This document shows, in pieces, positions 6,303 to 6,565 of a DNA stretch of 6,565 bases. The notes beneath the pieces are model-generated. The model did not search any database, was not told where the DNA came from, and saw only the letters and a list, made by a program, of their open reading frames with translations. Every line of letters starts with the position of its first letter. The first letter of the stretch is position 1. This DNA is from JBKBXU01 sp046313675 (GTDB lineage: Bacteria > Bacteroidota > Bacteroidia > Cytophagales > Cytophagaceae), in NCBI GenBank assembly GCA_046313675.1, contig JBKBXU010000271.1, positions 1 to 6,565 of the forward strand, written 5' to 3'. The position numbers and the translations under genes were made by a program.

Positions 6303-6350
6303 ATTTACTTCCTCATTTTAAAACTGAAATGAGGAAGTAAATTTAAACTT
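6303..6350 (+). terminator. Hairpin terminator after the lipoprotein gene
   Basis: A perfect 16-bp inverted repeat (6303-6318 and 6327-6342) with an 8-base loop begins 6 bp after the stop codon. The stem is mixed (core ACTTCCTC / GAGGAAGT) with AT-rich ends, and the tail TTAAACTT is only weakly T-rich. Its position straight after a stop codon makes transcription termination or 3'-end protection the likely role. Confidence 0.7.
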
Positions 6351-6565
6351 CACCACGTTCTGATCCTGACAAAACACTGCCAGAAATAACCGGTTAAATG
6401 AAGTTCATTTATTCACTAAACCTATTTCTTTAAAGCTCTTTACATACATCCAGTTAAATGGAAATAATATTATAACCCAATGAAAAACTTTTGTTTATGA
6501 AAGAAGTTTAGCTAGCGTAACAAAACCAGCTCTAAGTATGGAAACAATATATGCTGCTCTGATAG
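6351..6565. other. Intergenic DNA with no supportable gene
   Basis: All six frames are short. A 15-base near-palindrome AAATGAA-G-TTCATTT (6396-6410) and an ATG at 6538 that stays open for nine codons to the window edge are visible. Neither has enough support to call a gene or a site. Confidence 0.5.

Noticed and set aside
6396..6410. Near-palindrome AAATGAA-G-TTCATTT
   Set aside because: A 7-bp dyad in AT-rich DNA with no adjacent gene start is plausible by chance.
6495..6565. Leftward 22-codon open frame entering from the right edge (ending VTLAKLLS)
   Set aside because: It is short enough to be chance, has no recognisable family signature, and its other end lies outside the window.
6538..6565. 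Possible gene start METIYAAL at the right edge
   Set aside because: Only nine codons are visible, with no promoter or other support.
1..6565. CRISPR array, tRNA/rRNA, transposase or integrase, phage or defence genes
   Set aside because: No regularly spaced repeats, no RNA gene signatures and no matching protein motifs were seen on either strand.

Overview
The window looks like chromosomal DNA from a member of the Bacteroidota (Bacteroidetes), probably free-living. The base composition is low-GC, no start codon is preceded by an AGGAGG-type ribosome site (AT-rich leaders instead, as is usual in this phylum), and the gene content fits: a signal-peptide protein ending in a type IX secretion (T9SS)-like C-terminal domain, a small lipoprotein of a Bacteroidota-type DUF family, and one candidate promoter of the phylum's -33 TTG / -7 TAnnTTTG kind. 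Species and genus cannot be told from the sequence.

Layout. Positions 1-155 hold the first 51 codons of a leftward secreted protein that runs off the window. A 348-bp divergent intergenic region follows, then five rightward genes: cytochrome P450 no. 1 (504-1850), a large secreted repeat protein (1980-3887), a small MmcQ/YjbR-family protein (3904-4242), cytochrome P450 no. 2 (4371-5735) and a small lipoprotein (5877-6296). A strong hairpin follows P450 no. 2 and another follows the lipoprotein gene. The last 220 bases contain no gene that can be supported.

The two P450s are close paralogues, about 65% identical by a hand alignment with one internal one-residue gap. Both keep every catalytic landmark, so this looks like a local duplication with both copies functional. 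Neither has a fused reductase and no redox-partner gene is in the window, so electrons must come from ferredoxin/flavodoxin systems encoded elsewhere. The substrate cannot be read from the sequence.

The most informative unannotated structure is a diverged copy of the 5' end of the MmcQ/YjbR gene lying just after P450 no. 1 (1856-1892, with a 19-codon remnant ORF at 1869-1928). With the intact copy (3894-3940) it brackets the secreted repeat-protein gene as direct repeats. That gene is also visibly more AT-rich than its neighbours. The simplest reading is that the locus was once P450 - yjbR-like - P450 and that the secreted-protein gene arrived later, duplicating or breaking the yjbR-like 5' end. 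No clearly new multi-gene system is visible; the window is best described as a duplicated P450 locus interrupted by a secreted-protein gene.
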